This document shows positions 1 through 9,500 of a stretch of 54,306 nt of DNA, piece by piece. Numbering within the stretch: position 1 is the stretch's first letter; each line of letters starts with the position of its first letter. The DNA is taken from NCBI GenBank assembly GCA_003249035.1, contig QBMK01000013.1:110722-165027 (forward strand), in the 5' to 3' direction. The stretch is from Pseudanabaena sp. Its GTDB lineage: Bacteria > Cyanobacteriota > Cyanobacteriia > Pseudanabaenales > Pseudanabaenaceae. The position numbers and the translations under genes were made by a program. The notes beneath the pieces are model-generated. The model ran no database searches, was not told where the DNA came from, and saw only the letters and a program-made list of their open reading frames with translations.

Positions 1-56
1 CCGCCCACGCCTAATTGTTCACTGGGAAGGGAGTAAGTAAAATAAGTATAGACATT

Positions 57-164
57 ATGAGATTATCGCAAACCAAAAAGCCTAGATTTCATTCAGCATT
101 TCAACGTCTAATGTCAGTGCATTGGTGGATGGCTTGATGCTAATTGATTCTATTTATCGGCTCA
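57..164 (+). pseudogene. Decayed start of a cytochrome b561-like membrane protein
   Basis: From the ATG at 57 the frame reads 26 codons ending RLMSVHWWMA and then meets TGA at 135 and TAA at 141. The same frame goes on as LILFIG, so the text resembles the first transmembrane helix of cytochrome b561-type proteins (RLMSxHWxMAxCYLxLF) with two nonsense codons. It then runs into the neighbouring ABC remnant. The family assignment rests on about 35 residues and is tentative. That it is a broken gene is the better supported part. Confidence 0.45.
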
Positions 165-300
165 AAGCACGGGCGATCACAACTCTTTGTTTTTGACTAC
201 CAGAGTGACTCTCAGGATAATAGTCAATTCGTTGCTCTAAGCTGACAATGCCTAAGATCTCTCTAGCCCGATCGCATCTTTCAGGACGGGAATAGGTTCC
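157..300 (-). pseudogene. Remnant of an ABC transporter ATPase (DevA/LolD type)
   Basis: The minus strand between a TAA at 301-303 and a TAA at 154-156 reads about 48 codons containing LEQRIDYYPESHSGSQKQRV and then VIARALSR. This matches the signature segment (LSGGQKQRVAIARAL) of LolD/MacB/DevA-type ATPases, with the LSGGQ motif degraded to HSGSQ. The Walker A half upstream and the Walker B half downstream are missing. It is an internal slice of a gene, flanked on both sides by other gene remnants. Confidence 0.6.
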
Positions 301-305
301 TTAAT

Positions 306-508
306 CTTTAAGAGCTTGTCCGAATCCTCAATCTTATCTCCGCCTTCAGTTCATCAAACATTCTCACCAAGAGACTTTCAATCATCACCAACGCAAAAAA
401 TGGCATCATTTAAGACGGTCATTCCGACTCCTTAATGCCGCAACCTCTTAGTAGGTCAGCTGTTGCCCAGATGTTGGACTCATATTGAAGGATGTTAGTC
501 GTTGCCAT
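306..508 (-). pseudogene. Remnant of a type I restriction-modification M subunit (HsdM) N-terminus
   Basis: From ATG at 508 the minus strand reads MATTNILQYESNIWATADLL and RGCGIKESE, then TGA (419-421), two codons, TAA (410-412), and in the same frame MMPFFALVMIESLLVRMFDE and LKAEI. This resembles the N-terminal helical region of HsdM-type DNA methyltransferases. After about residue 58 the similarity moves to another frame (EDSDKLLK), so there is also a frameshift. The SAM-binding and NPPF motifs are absent. Two stops, a frameshift and loss of over 80% of the gene make it dead. Confidence 0.6.
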
Positions 509-783
509 GTAGCTGTTTTGCGCTCATATTTTTAGCTGGATGCCCCCTATTATGTCAACAAAAGGGAATAATCTTTTTTTAGCAATGCGATCGCTAAAGC
601 CAATAACAGAAATAAATCATGAATCCAAAAGTTAGCTTAGTCTTTGCAGGTGGCATCACAAAAAATGTCATCGCAGTAGTAAAAAAATTTTGCTTCAAGA
701 GAGAATAAATTGGTGACGGTTTTTCGGTATCATAAGCATCAGATTAAAGTAAAAAGTTAAATTTATATAAAGGGCGATAAGAA

Positions 784-1797
784 GTGACTATCAGGGTAGC
801 GATTAATGGATTTGGGCGTATCGGACGTAACTTTCTGAGATGCTGGGCTGGACGCTCAGAGACAAACATAGAACTAGTTGGACTGAACGACACGTCCGAT
901 CCCCGTACCAACGCTCACTTGCTTAAGTACGACTCCATGCTCGGCAAATTTGCTGGCGAAGTTAGTGCTGATGACACCACAATTACTGTCAATGGCAAAA
1001 CCATCAAAACAGTTTCCGATCGCAATCCTGACAATTTACCATGGAAAGATTGGGGCATTGATTTAGTCATCGAATCTACGGGTGTATTTATAGACAAGGT
1101 TGGTGCTGGCCGACATATCGGTGCAGGCGCTAAAAAAGTTCTAATTACTGCCCCTGGTAAAAACGAAGATGGTACCTTTGTCGTTGGCGTTAATGATAAA
1201 GATTACAACCATGATATTCACCACATCATCAGCAATGCTAGTTGTACTACTAACTGTTTAGCACCCGTTGCCAAAGTCATACTAGAAAACTTTGGCATTG
1301 TCAAAGGTGTGATGACTACCACCCACAGCTATACTGGCGACCAACGCTTGCTCGATGCTAGCCACCGTGATTTGCGCCGTGCTAGAGCTGCGGCTCTAAG
1401 CATTGTACCAACCTCCACAGGTGCAGCTAAGGCTGTTGCGCTCGTATTACCACAACTAGCTGGCAAATTAAATGGCATTGCTCTGCGAGTGCCAACTCCT
1501 AACGTTTCCGTTGTTGACTTTGTGGTCGAAGTGGAAAAAGCCACGATCGCACAAGAAGTTAATGAAGCATTCCGCGTTGCTGCCGAAGGTCCAATGAAAG
1601 GTATTTTGGAATATAACGAATTGCCTTTGGTGTCAATCGACTATCGCGGTGTTGATGCATCTTCGATCGTTGACTCTTCTTTGACTATGGTTATGGGTGG
1701 CAACATGGTTAAGGTCGTTGCTTGGTATGACAACGAGTGGGGCTATAGCCAACGTGTTGTTGACTTGGCTGAAATTGTTGCTAAAAACTGGAAGTAG
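784..1797 (+). CDS. gap2: Glyceraldehyde-3-phosphate dehydrogenase, Calvin-cycle (Gap2) type
   Basis: 337 residues. It interconverts 1,3-bisphosphoglycerate and glyceraldehyde-3-phosphate; the cyanobacterial Gap2 form uses NADP(H) or NAD(H) and serves carbon fixation. The Rossmann motif GFGRIGRN lies at 9-16 and the active-site motif SCTTNC at 153-158, with catalytic Cys154. WYDNEWGYS near 313 closes the family signature. Length and sequence match Gap2 rather than the glycolytic Gap1 by recall, not by alignment. The start is GTG at 784. A hairpin terminator follows at 1812-1852. The upstream 250 bases carry no intact gene. Confidence 0.96.
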   Translation: MTIRVAINGFGRIGRNFLRCWAGRSETNIELVGLNDTSDPRTNAHLLKYDSMLGKFAGEVSADDTTITVNGKTIKTVSDRNPDNLPWKDWGIDLVIESTGVFIDKVGAGRHIGAGAKKVLITAPGKNEDGTFVVGVNDKDYNHDIHHIISNASCTTNCLAPVAKVILENFGIVKGVMTTTHSYTGDQRLLDASHRDLRRARAAALSIVPTSTGAAKAVALVLPQLAGKLNGIALRVPTPNVSVVDFVVEVEKATIAQEVNEAFRVAAEGPMKGILEYNELPLVSIDYRGVDASSIVDSSLTMVMGGNMVKVVAWYDNEWGYSQRVVDLAEIVAKNWK

Positions 1798-1811
1798 AGC
1801 AATAAAAAAGT

Positions 1812-1852
1812 AAAAAAGAAAGGGAAGCGCAAATCGCTTCCCTTTCTTTTTT
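1812..1852 (+). terminator. gap2 hairpin terminator
   Basis: An 18-bp perfect stem (arm AAAAAAGAAAGGGAAGCG) with a 5-base loop starts 15 bases after the gap2 stop codon. It ends in a T run, as expected of an intrinsic terminator. Confidence 0.85.
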
Positions 1853-1956
1853 TAAAAGTCCGCTATTTCGCTGATGTATGAGTATGAAGCGATGTAGATA
1901 AAATAGCTGAGAGTGACTTTTTTATGCCTATCATCTGGTTATGTTAGAACATAGTC

Positions 1957-2009
1957 AAAACCCAAAAGCGAGTTGCCGTGATTCTTGCAGCAAATCGCTT
2001 TTGGGTTTT
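1957..2009. repeat. Interrupted palindrome between gap2 and the cyclase gene
   Basis: The arms AAAACCCAAAAGCGA (1957-1971) and its inverse (1995-2009) enclose 23 bases. It lies upstream of the probable cyclase start at 2105. The TTG-initiated extension of the cyclase frame would have to translate part of this palindrome, which argues against that earlier start. Confidence 0.6.
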
Positions 2010-2104
2010 ATGTTTTAACTTACAGTGGCGATCGCTTAATAAAGCAATATCTCGGCTTTGGACAACAAAAAATAATAAAGCAACTTTTTTTATCGGCAAT
2101 AGCA

Positions 2105-4075
2105 ATGAAACTTCCTGCCACTTTAGTTAATTTCGGAGCGTTTTGTAAACGCAATCATCAGCAACTAGTTGCTGGATTGATTACGGTTTCGTTGACATTA
2201 GGGGTATTGGGCTTAAGGGAAAGTGGTGCTTTTAAGGAAATTGAACTTTGGGTTTATGACAGTTTGATGCGATCGCAGCTTAACGAACCACCTGATAACC
2301 GTGTGGTCGTTGTCGAAATTTCAGAAGCAGATATTCAAGATTTTTCTAAACTCTATTCTGAGCGATGGCCAATTTCGGATCGCTTATTTGCCAAATTAAT
2401 TAACCAAATTGCCGTTGCCAAACCCGCAGTCATCGGCATTGATAAATATCTGGATTTACCAGTTCTGGAAGGTCGTAGCGAGTTAGTTTCCGCAATTAAA
2501 AATGCAGGAAATGTAGTAAACGTCAAGTTTATTGCAATTGTAGCAGGTAGAAGTGGTGTCGATCCAGCAAAGGATTTGGAACCAATTAGCACCTATGGGT
2601 ATGTGAACTTACTCACTGACAAAGGAGCAGTTGTCCGGAGAGCTTCAATCGTTGGAGATTCAGGTTCTTTCGCCTTTGAGATCGCCAATTTATATTTAAA
2701 AAAATTGCACAACAAGACAATTGAATTTAACCCTACGGCAATTCAATTTACGGCTGGCAAACAAATTATTCCAAGGCTAACTGCAAATTACGGTGCATAT
2801 CGCAAGGAAGATGATAGTGGATATCAAATGATGATTCGCTATCGAGGAAAGTCGAGGGCTTTCGAGCATATACGCGCAACCGATGTACTAGAGGGGCGCG
2901 TTGCACCTGCAAAACTACGCGATCGCGTGGTGCTAATTGGTGTGACTGCGGAAAGTCTCAAAGATAGCTTTCCTACACCTGTCAATGTTGATGGAGAGGT
3001 GATGTATGGGGTGGAAATTCACGCAAATATTGTCAGTCAGTTGATCGCTAGCACTTTAGATGACCGCCGTTTTATGCAGGTTTGGTCAAATGATATCGAG
3101 AATCTCTGGATCGTGCTTTGGGCGATCATAGGTGGTGCGATGGCAGCATTTATTCCCCAAGCAGGTAAAAATATAGGGCTTTTAGTTCTCTTTTCTGGTG
3201 GTTTAGTTTGGGCTGGATATTTTGCTTTTAGTCAAGCTTTGTGGATCCCATTATTTCCTGCTCTGTTTAGCTTGATTTCGGCAAATGTACTAGTTATGGC
3301 TTATCAGCTTGCGATTCAGCAATCAGAACGCAAAGTCTTGATGGGCTTATTTTCGCGCCATGTCTCCAAAGAATTGGTCGATATCATATGGACTAATCGT
3401 GAGCAATTTATGGAAGATGGTCGCATTACGGGACAAGAAGTATATGTGACAGTCTTGTTTACAGATATGCGGAATTTTAGTACGGCTGCTGAAGCTCAAG
3501 CCCCTGGGGAGACGCTGAATTGGTTGAATAATTATTTGGGAACGATCGCTAATGAAGTACTAGCTCATGGCGGTATGGTTGATAAATATATCGGTGATGC
3601 GGTGATGGCGGTTTTTGGTGTGCCGATCCCCCATGGCAATGAGGCTGAACGCACCTGTGATGCTCAACGTGCAGTTGATGCAGCTTTAGCGATCGCCCAT
3701 AAACTCGCCGAGATGAATGACATATGGGTCGCAGAGGGTTTACCGCCAGTCACCACTGGGATTGGTATTAACTCTGGCATTGTGATCGCAGGTAGTTTAG
3801 GTAGTTCTGAACGTTTGGAATATTCAGTTTTAGGTGATACGGTGAATATCGCAGCTCGATTAGAAAGTTTTAATAAAGAGGTCGATGGTGGACCACATCA
3901 TATTTTGATAAGTGAAGATACACATCAGCGATTAGAGAATAATTTCCAAACTGAGTTTGTTGGCAAATATGCTCTCAAGGGAAAAAAACAAGAAACAGGA
4001 ATTTATCGGGTGTTAGATACACAAAAGAAAACTAGTCAACTTAGCCCAGCCAGTAACGCTGAACATAAGCAATAA
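2105..4075 (+). CDS. CHASE2-domain class III adenylate cyclase
   Basis: 656 residues from ATG 2105; the open frame extends to a TTG at 1985 but crosses a palindrome. A first membrane segment (about 20-35) is followed by an extracytoplasmic CHASE2 sensor domain (about 40-330), then two or three hydrophobic segments (about 345-420) and a C-terminal class III cyclase domain (about 445-630). FTDMRNFS and KYIGDAVMAVFG carry the two metal-binding aspartates, and DTVNIAARLES carries the conserved Asn and Arg. The Lys of KYIGD fits ATP rather than GTP as substrate. It should make cAMP in response to an unknown external signal. Its last 14 bases form part of the terminator stem. Confidence 0.9.
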   Translation: MKLPATLVNFGAFCKRNHQQLVAGLITVSLTLGVLGLRESGAFKEIELWVYDSLMRSQLNEPPDNRVVVVEISEADIQDFSKLYSERWPISDRLFAKLINQIAVAKPAVIGIDKYLDLPVLEGRSELVSAIKNAGNVVNVKFIAIVAGRSGVDPAKDLEPISTYGYVNLLTDKGAVVRRASIVGDSGSFAFEIANLYLKKLHNKTIEFNPTAIQFTAGKQIIPRLTANYGAYRKEDDSGYQMMIRYRGKSRAFEHIRATDVLEGRVAPAKLRDRVVLIGVTAESLKDSFPTPVNVDGEVMYGVEIHANIVSQLIASTLDDRRFMQVWSNDIENLWIVLWAIIGGAMAAFIPQAGKNIGLLVLFSGGLVWAGYFAFSQALWIPLFPALFSLISANVLVMAYQLAIQQSERKVLMGLFSRHVSKELVDIIWTNREQFMEDGRITGQEVYVTVLFTDMRNFSTAAEAQAPGETLNWLNNYLGTIANEVLAHGGMVDKYIGDAVMAVFGVPIPHGNEAERTCDAQRAVDAALAIAHKLAEMNDIWVAEGLPPVTTGIGINSGIVIAGSLGSSERLEYSVLGDTVNIAARLESFNKEVDGGPHHILISEDTHQRLENNFQTEFVGKYALKGKKQETGIYRVLDTQKKTSQLSPASNAEHKQ

Positions 4076-4116
4076 AAAAGGTGGTGCATCGCACCACCTT
4101 TTTTATTGCTTATGTT
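4062..4116 (+). terminator. Cyclase terminator whose arm includes the end of the CDS
   Basis: A 26-bp perfect stem with loop ATC has its left arm at 4062-4087 and its right arm at 4091-4116. The left arm begins 14 bases inside the coding sequence. So the last codons and stop of the cyclase gene are repeated in inverted orientation downstream, around a GGTGGTGC core. It may also end transcription of the convergent lipoprotein gene. Confidence 0.8.
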
Positions 4117-4120
4117 TTGT

Positions 4121-4170
4121 CCCAGTAGGGGTTTTAAAAACACCAAATGGCTTAGCCTTTTGGCGTTTTG
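4121..4170. repeat. Partial copy of the double-hairpin repeat (family A)
   Basis: It contains CCCAGTAGGGGTTTTAAAAA followed by a diverged hairpin CACCAAATGGCTTAGCCTTT. This matches the spacer plus right hairpin of the full elements at 30532, 37715 and 45099. The left hairpin is missing. Confidence 0.6.
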
Positions 4171-4180
4171 GAGTTACTGG

Positions 4181-6004
4181 TTATTTAGTTAACACTTTTA
4201 TCGGTAAAGATGTTGTTGAAGACAAATCAGTTAAAGCTGGGGGATTTTCTGGAGCTTTAGAAGCAGAATTTGATTTGGCGTTGGAAATTTGAGAAGGAGT
4301 TTTAACTTCTGTTTTTTCCATGGGCTTGGGCATCTCAGATTTGCTGGGGGAAGCTTGGCGAGAACTCGAGCTGAAACTTTTGAAGTAATCGCTTAGATTG
4401 GTTGGCTTGCTCTCATTAGGCGATTTCTCAGGAACAACATCCTTAGCTGTTTCGGCTTTGGGGATTATCTGAGCATCTTCTTTAGGAGCTTCCTTAGGCG
4501 TTGTTTCTTGAGGAGTGACTTTGACTTTGGGGGTGCTTGGTCTGCCTGGTATTGCAATAGGTGCATATTTACTCTTGATTGGGGCAGGAGAGACCTTGAC
4601 TGGCTCTAAAACAGGCGAAGTTTTCACCTTGGGAGATTCAGGAGTAATCTTGACTGGCTCAGTAACTGGTGCAACCTTAGTTGGCTGTGTGGATTTAACT
4701 TTAATTGGCTCTACAGCAGTTGTCGTTTTTGTGATAACTGGCGCGATCGCTTCTGGTGCTGATTTGGCTGGTATTACAGGAGCTAGAACTACAGGAACGA
4801 TAACTGGAGCAGGTACGACAGGAATTACTGAAGTTGGAGCTGCCTTCTCGTTTTTATCGGTGGGCTTAATTTCTTCTTTAGAAACAGGTGCAGAAGTAGA
4901 TACAGGACTAGAAACTTCAACTTTAGGGGTTTCAGTTGCCTTTTCAGCAGGAGTTACCGCAGGGGCAGGGCTAACTGACTCAACAGGAGCAGGTGTAACT
5001 TCAGGCGCAGGTGCTTCAGGAGCAGGTGGCACATAGTCGGGATTGACGATCGCATCGATATTGGCAATCTTTTCACCACGGACTAGACGCGCTAGGGTGT
5101 CAGTACCATTGGGTTGATAGTTAATGATATGGGCTGTGCTATTAAACACATTGGCGATCGGATCGCCGTCTGGTTCTAGCAATTCCAGTTTCACCCAATT
5201 TTGTCCAGTTTTAAAACCTTTGAGATAGATAGGATCCCAGCGATCGAAGGTAAAACTTAGTCCATCAATGGTGGCGCGAACTTGCCAATCATCGATCGCC
5301 TCATCATCTTTGCCAAGTAGATGTAAAGGGGCATTTTGGAGATAAAAATCAAGCATGATTGGCTCTGAGCCATAGGTTCCTACAGGACGACTGTAGGTAA
5401 GCAAAGGTGTCTTTGCTTCGGGCGTATTTTCGCCAGTCTTGGTCAAGACATTAAACGTAGTCTGTGCATATGCGCCTTGATTTTTAAAGCTTTCATGCCA
5501 AGGACGGGAAGCAAAAGCACGGATCGTATGAGTTCCTGCGCTGAGGTGATCGAATGTTGCGGTTTGATTAAGGTCGTAAACTGCTTTGTATTCTTGGTTA
5601 TCCAAAGTCACATGGATATGTGGACCTAACCCAAAATCAGCATTTTTGAAAATTGGCAAATTTTTGACATCAAACTTCACCGATACTTGGGTGTCATTTA
5701 GTACTTCATCAGGTTTTGGGCTGACGATGCTGACCTGTGGTGCGTATTGATCGAGCAGGCGACTGAGTCGTTGAATTTCTTTGGGTGGAGAAACTTCGGT
5801 GATGTTGATGTTAGCGTCTTTTTTATCTAGGGATTTACTAACAACTGGTTTATTATCACCACCGCAAGCCGTGAGGTAAAAGCACAGGGCGATCGCCATC
5901 ACTAAACTTGCTAACTTGTTCCAATGGAAATTGCGCCAATAAGATTGAACTCGCGAAGTCTTTGGCTTGTCTTCGGGTTGGTTAGAGTTTGCGATCGCGC
6001 TCAT
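4181..6004 (-). CDS. Proline-rich lipoprotein, function unknown
   Basis: 607 residues from ATG 6004 (an upstream TTG at 6019 is possible). A basic N-terminus is followed by a hydrophobic stretch and the lipobox FYLTAC, with the lipidated Cys near 47. A folded region (about 75-310) contains SIVSPKPDEV, GPHIHVTLDN and WVKLELLEPDGD, with two similar beta-rich halves that look like Ig-type ligand-binding repeats. The last 290 residues are low complexity, rich in Pro, Val, Thr, Lys and Glu (PAP, PVK and KVSP repeats), like a wall-spanning linker. It converges on the cyclase gene. It is probably an envelope protein; I recognise no enzymatic motif. Confidence 0.75.
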   Translation of the reverse strand: MSAIANSNQPEDKPKTSRVQSYWRNFHWNKLASLVMAIALCFYLTACGGDNKPVVSKSLDKKDANINITEVSPPKEIQRLSRLLDQYAPQVSIVSPKPDEVLNDTQVSVKFDVKNLPIFKNADFGLGPHIHVTLDNQEYKAVYDLNQTATFDHLSAGTHTIRAFASRPWHESFKNQGAYAQTTFNVLTKTGENTPEAKTPLLTYSRPVGTYGSEPIMLDFYLQNAPLHLLGKDDEAIDDWQVRATIDGLSFTFDRWDPIYLKGFKTGQNWVKLELLEPDGDPIANVFNSTAHIINYQPNGTDTLARLVRGEKIANIDAIVNPDYVPPAPEAPAPEVTPAPVESVSPAPAVTPAEKATETPKVEVSSPVSTSAPVSKEEIKPTDKNEKAAPTSVIPVVPAPVIVPVVLAPVIPAKSAPEAIAPVITKTTTAVEPIKVKSTQPTKVAPVTEPVKITPESPKVKTSPVLEPVKVSPAPIKSKYAPIAIPGRPSTPKVKVTPQETTPKEAPKEDAQIIPKAETAKDVVPEKSPNESKPTNLSDYFKSFSSSSRQASPSKSEMPKPMEKTEVKTPSQISNAKSNSASKAPENPPALTDLSSTTSLPIKVLTK

Positions 6005-6090
6005 AAAAACTATGCTCAACTCACATTACACAGGCAAATATACCGAAAAACGAGCGCTTTGCTTGTAAAGAAACCTCATAATTTATAAAG

Positions 6091-6175
6091 TAAGTGCCTC
6101 GGCATAGTTAAAAAACCAGAGTGAAAATCTGTACCGCCCGCGTAGCGGGCGGTACAGATTTTGGGTTTTATAATT
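6091..6175. repeat. Family B palindromic repeat, copy 1
   Basis: AAGTGCCTCGGCATA is followed by a 17-bp perfect stem (arm AAATCTGTACCGCCCGC, loop GTA) and TTGGGTTTTATAATTAA. The head and the stem are shared with copy 2 at 9939-10022. The head and overall layout are shared with copy 3 at 53382-53463. Confidence 0.8.
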
Positions 6176-6200
6176 AACAGCCTGCGATATTTAAGTCCCA

Positions 6201-6239
6201 AAAAGAGAGTGGCGGCGCTTTGCGCCGCCACTCTCTTTT
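6201..6239. repeat. GC-core palindrome upstream of trpC
   Basis: An 18-bp perfect stem (arm AAAAGAGAGTGGCGGCGC, loop TTT). It belongs to the class of GGCGC-core hairpins seen after many genes here, but it sits between family B copy 1 and trpC, so it may act on the trpC leader transcript. Confidence 0.65.
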
Positions 6240-6333
6240 ATTATGTGGATACTCAAAGTCGTCTAAGGGTGCATTTCGATAAATTGCTTTATGCTAAAAG
6301 CTATATCTTTCACGATCAAACCATTTCCCATCA

Positions 6334-7203
6334 ATGCAAGTACGTCGCCAATCTGAAACCGCTAGTAGCAAAGGCTATGCGATCGCTGCTCTAACTGACG
6401 CGCCCCAAAATATTTTAGAAAAAATCGTTTGGCATAAGGAGCAAGAAGTTGCCGATATGTATGCTGCTGAGCCGATTGAGTTAATTAAAGCTAAATTGGA
6501 CAGCATTAGTCCGTCACGAGATTTTTATAGCAAGTTGCAAAATGCTCAGATTAAGCCAGCTTTAATTGCCGAAGTCAAAAGAGCCTCACCTAGCAAAGGC
6601 ATTTTTCGAAAAGACTTCGATCCTGTTGCGATCGCCCAAGCTTACGAACGCGGCGGCGCGAGTTGCCTATCAGTACTAACCGATCGAGAATTCTTTCAAG
6701 GTGGTTTTGAAAATTTGCAACTGGTGCGCCAAGCAGTTGATTTGCCCCTACTGTGCAAAGAATTTATTATTGATCCCTATCAAATTTATTTAGGGCGATC
6801 GCATGGTGCTGATGCTGTTTTGCTCATTGCGGCGATTCTCACCGATGCCGAATTAACCTCATTGCAAGCAATCATCCATCAGTTGGGCATGACTGCGCTA
6901 GTTGAAGTACATACACAATCGGAACTAGATCGAGTTTTACAAATTCCTGATGTGCGATTAATTGGCATCAATAACCGCAATTTAGAAAATTTTGTGGTGG
7001 AGCTTGAGCAAACTAAAATTTTAATGGATAGACTAGATCCAGCAACTAGAGATAAATATCTATGGGTGAGCGAATCTGGTATTTATAGTCGTCAAGATTT
7101 AGACTTTGTCCAAAGTTGTGGCGCGATCGCTGTATTAGTTGGTGAGTCTTTAATCAAACAAGAAAATATTGAAGATGCTGCAAAAAATTTGCTAGTAAAT
7201 TAG
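6334..7203 (+). CDS. trpC: Indole-3-glycerol-phosphate synthase
   Basis: 289 residues. It closes the indole ring in tryptophan synthesis, converting carboxyphenylamino-deoxyribulose phosphate to indole-glycerol phosphate. The TIM-barrel motifs are in order: AEVKRASPSKG (about 90), LLCKEFIIDPYQI (about 145), IGINNRNL (about 215) and SESGI (about 250). The extra N-terminal helix of about 40 residues is usual in cyanobacterial TrpC. No other trp gene is adjacent, in line with the scattered trp genes of cyanobacteria. No terminator hairpin is visible before the next gene. Confidence 0.95.
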   Translation: MQVRRQSETASSKGYAIAALTDAPQNILEKIVWHKEQEVADMYAAEPIELIKAKLDSISPSRDFYSKLQNAQIKPALIAEVKRASPSKGIFRKDFDPVAIAQAYERGGASCLSVLTDREFFQGGFENLQLVRQAVDLPLLCKEFIIDPYQIYLGRSHGADAVLLIAAILTDAELTSLQAIIHQLGMTALVEVHTQSELDRVLQIPDVRLIGINNRNLENFVVELEQTKILMDRLDPATRDKYLWVSESGIYSRQDLDFVQSCGAIAVLVGESLIKQENIEDAAKNLLVN

Positions 7204-7317
7204 TTTAAAAAAGTATTGAAAGCCTACCCTGCATCACTTTGCTGCTGTGATTAGCGTACAATATTCATGTAGCTGTAGCGATCGCAGTAACGCATTAAAT
7301 AAATTTTGGAGAATATT

Positions 7318-7893
7318 ATGCCGCGTGGCGGGAAACGTCAGGGAGCAGGTCGTCCTGTAGGTACTGGCAAATACAATGAGACAACTAAGGCTGTGCGCCT
7401 ACCGATTAGCCTTGCTGATGAAATTTTAGAGGCTCTGGCTCGAGATCCGCAGCAGGTAGAACCAGCAACTATTGTGTCATCTATTTTTAAGACAGATAAC
7501 TATACAAAATGCCGAATTCCTCTCTATCTCAATCCCGTTGCCGCAGGATTTCCCGCCCCAACGGAGGATTATATTGAAGGCAAAATCGACCTCAATCACC
7601 ATCTTGTCAAACATCCTGACTCTACTTTTTTAGTGCGGGTAGTCGGTGATTCCATGCAGGACGCTGGTATTCATCCCCGTGACTTACTTGTGGTTGACCG
7701 TTCCCTTGAGCCCATCAGCGGCAAGGTGGTTATCGCCGTTGTTAACGGAGAGTTAACTGTGAAACGCCTGCGTAAGCATCGTAATAAATTATGGTTAATG
7801 CCTGAAAATCCGAATTTCCAACCTATTGAAATTGACGAAAACGTTGAATTTCATATTTGGGGAGTGGTCACTAACGTAATTCATGCCCTATAG
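7318..7893 (+). CDS. UmuD/LexA-like S24 self-cleaving peptidase with basic N-terminus
   Basis: 191 residues from ATG 7318, which has TTGGAG upstream. The C-terminal half is a LexA/UmuD S24 domain: self-cleavage site Ala76-Gly77 (VAAGFPAP), nucleophile Ser112 in GDSM, and general base Lys149 in GELTVKRL. The N-terminus is GGKRQGAGRPVGTGKY, a basic AT-hook-like stretch, followed by a short region resembling ribbon-helix-helix (KAVRLPISLADEIL). There is no winged helix as in LexA and no umuC gene beside it. It may be a UmuD-type damage-response protein or a DNA-binding regulator activated by cleavage; which one is open. Confidence 0.85.
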   Translation: MPRGGKRQGAGRPVGTGKYNETTKAVRLPISLADEILEALARDPQQVEPATIVSSIFKTDNYTKCRIPLYLNPVAAGFPAPTEDYIEGKIDLNHHLVKHPDSTFLVRVVGDSMQDAGIHPRDLLVVDRSLEPISGKVVIAVVNGELTVKRLRKHRNKLWLMPENPNFQPIEIDENVEFHIWGVVTNVIHAL

Positions 7894-8030
7894 CAAAAAA
7901 GACAAGCCATAGAGATAAATATGTATAGTAAAAATACGTTTTGAGCAGTTTAAAGGTGCAACGCTTTTTTCTCTGTGTTTGCTGATTTGTTACACTTGCA
8001 TAAGAAGTAAACAACCAATTGCCAGTCACC

Positions 8031-9500
8031 ATGATCAGTAACCTGCTCCAGACCAAAGAGCTCCCAAATCTACAATATTCTCCAGTAAGCGATCGCTTTG
8101 ACGAAACATGGGAAGCCCCACTCTCGATCCTTTTGGGACTCGGTCGTGCTGCAGGTGCCGATTTTGTGGAGTTTTTCCTAGAACGAAATAATTACATTAG
8201 CTGTCTGGCTGAAGATGACACAATTACGAGCATCTCGCCACGTTTATCCACAGGAGCAGGGATTCGCGCCTTCAAAGGCAAAGCTGATTGCTATGTCAGT
8301 ACCAATGATTTGACATTCCTCGGCTTAAAATCGGCCCTCGAACGCGCACTTTCCATTTTAGGATTACAACTTCCCTCTCAAAACTCAATCATTCCATCGA
8401 TTCATTTGGAACTCTTTCGTGACTATGCCACCAAAAAGAACAAAGAATCATGGATCGCTCAATGTAGCCCCATGCGCGAAATGGGCGACATTCTTCTTGG
8501 TACAAATCAGATGCTTGCCAAAAAGGGTAAACATATCCAATCAAGGCGATCGGGTTATTTCCGCGATTGGCAGGAAATCCTAGTCGCATCAAGTGATGGC
8601 ACATTTGCGAGAGACATTCGCCTCACCCAGTCAATTGGTTCTAACTTGCTCTGTGCTGATGGCACAAATCGTTCATCTATTGGTAAGCGTGTTGGCGGCA
8701 CGAGCGACCCCAGCTATCTCCGCAATTGGAACTACGAACCCGTCGTTGATGAAATTATCGAAGCCGCAGGCAAAATGCTCTATGCCGATTATGTGGAATC
8801 TGGTTCCTATCCAATCATCATGGCAAACCAATTTGGCGGTGTGATCTTCCATGAAGCTTGTGGACACTTACTAGAAACTACGGGCATCGAAGCCAAAACT
8901 ACACCCTTTGCCGAAATGAAAGGTCAAAAAATCGCCCATGAGAATCTCACAGCATGGGATGAAGGACGTTCTGAAGAAGCCTTTGGAACTATCGATATGG
9001 ATGATGAAGGAATGCCTACTCAGTGCACACTCTTAATTGAGAATGGCATTCTGAAAAACTTTATTAGCGATCGCGCTGGTGAGTTACGAACAGGTCATCC
9101 GCGCACAGGTAGCGGTCGTCGCCAAAGCTATGCCTATGCAGCAGCTAGTCGGATGCGAAACACTTATATTGATGCAGGTGATTTTTCTTTAGACGATCTT
9201 TTTGCCTCAGTCGATAAAGGGATCTACTGCAAAAAAATGGGCGGCGGAAGTGTCTTGCCTACTGGACAATTTAACTTTGCTGTTGACGAAGCTTATCTGA
9301 TTGAAAATGGCAAAATCACTAAACCACTCAAAGGCGCAACCCTGATTGGTGATGCCAAGGAAATCATGCAAGAAATCTCTATGAGTTCTCGCGATTTGGA
9401 ACTTGCAGCAGGTTTTTGTGGGTCTGTTAGTGGCAGTGTCTATGTCACTGTCGGGCAACCCCATATCAAAGTCGATGCGATTACTGTTGGCGGGCGTTAA
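8031..9500 (+). CDS. tldD: TldD-family metalloprotease subunit
   Basis: 489 residues from ATG 8031; the frame extends to a TTG four codons earlier. TldD pairs with TldE/PmbA to form a zinc protease that cuts unfolded or ribosomally made peptides. The metal motif HEACGH (HExxxH) is near residue 274, in [15 protein letters not shown]-terminal blocks with [19 protein letters not shown] and [15 protein letters not shown] fit the family. The tldE partner is not next door; the next downstream gene is on the other strand. A HIP1 site lies in the 5' coding part. Confidence 0.93.
   Translation: MISNLLQTKELPNLQYSPVSDRFDETWEAPLSILLGLGRAAGADFVEFFLERNNYISCLAEDDTITSISPRLSTGAGIRAFKGKADCYVSTNDLTFLGLKSALERALSILGLQLPSQNSIIPSIHLELFRDYATKKNKESWIAQCSPMREMGDILLGTNQMLAKKGKHIQSRRSGYFRDWQEILVASSDGTFARDIRLTQSIGSNLLCADGTNRSSIGKRVGGTSDPSYLRNWNYEPVVDEIIEAAGKMLYADYVESGSYPIIMANQFGGVIFHEACGHLLETTGIEAKTTPFAEMKGQKIAHENLTAWDEGRSEEAFGTIDMDDEGMPTQCTLLIENGILKNFISDRAGELRTGHPRTGSGRRQSYAYAAASRMRNTYIDAGDFSLDDLFASVDKGIYCKKMGGGSVLPTGQFNFAVDEAYLIENGKITKPLKGATLIGDAKEIMQEISMSSRDLELAAGFCGSVSGSVYVTVGQPHIKVDAITVGGR

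Noticed and set aside
4515-5036. A 173-codon plus-strand ORF rich in Gly, Thr and Ala
   Set aside because: It is the antisense of the Pro/Val/Thr-rich tail of the lipoprotein gene; low complexity on one strand keeps the other open.
6161-6394. A 77-codon ORF upstream of trpC
   Set aside because: It reads through the family B repeat and a GGCGC palindrome and overlaps the trpC start; no protein-like features.
7262-7290. A LexA-box-like sequence (CGTACAATATTCATGTAG) before the UmuD-like gene
   Set aside because: The spacing does not fit the cyanobacterial AGTAC-N4-GTTC-type box that I know; the match is weak.
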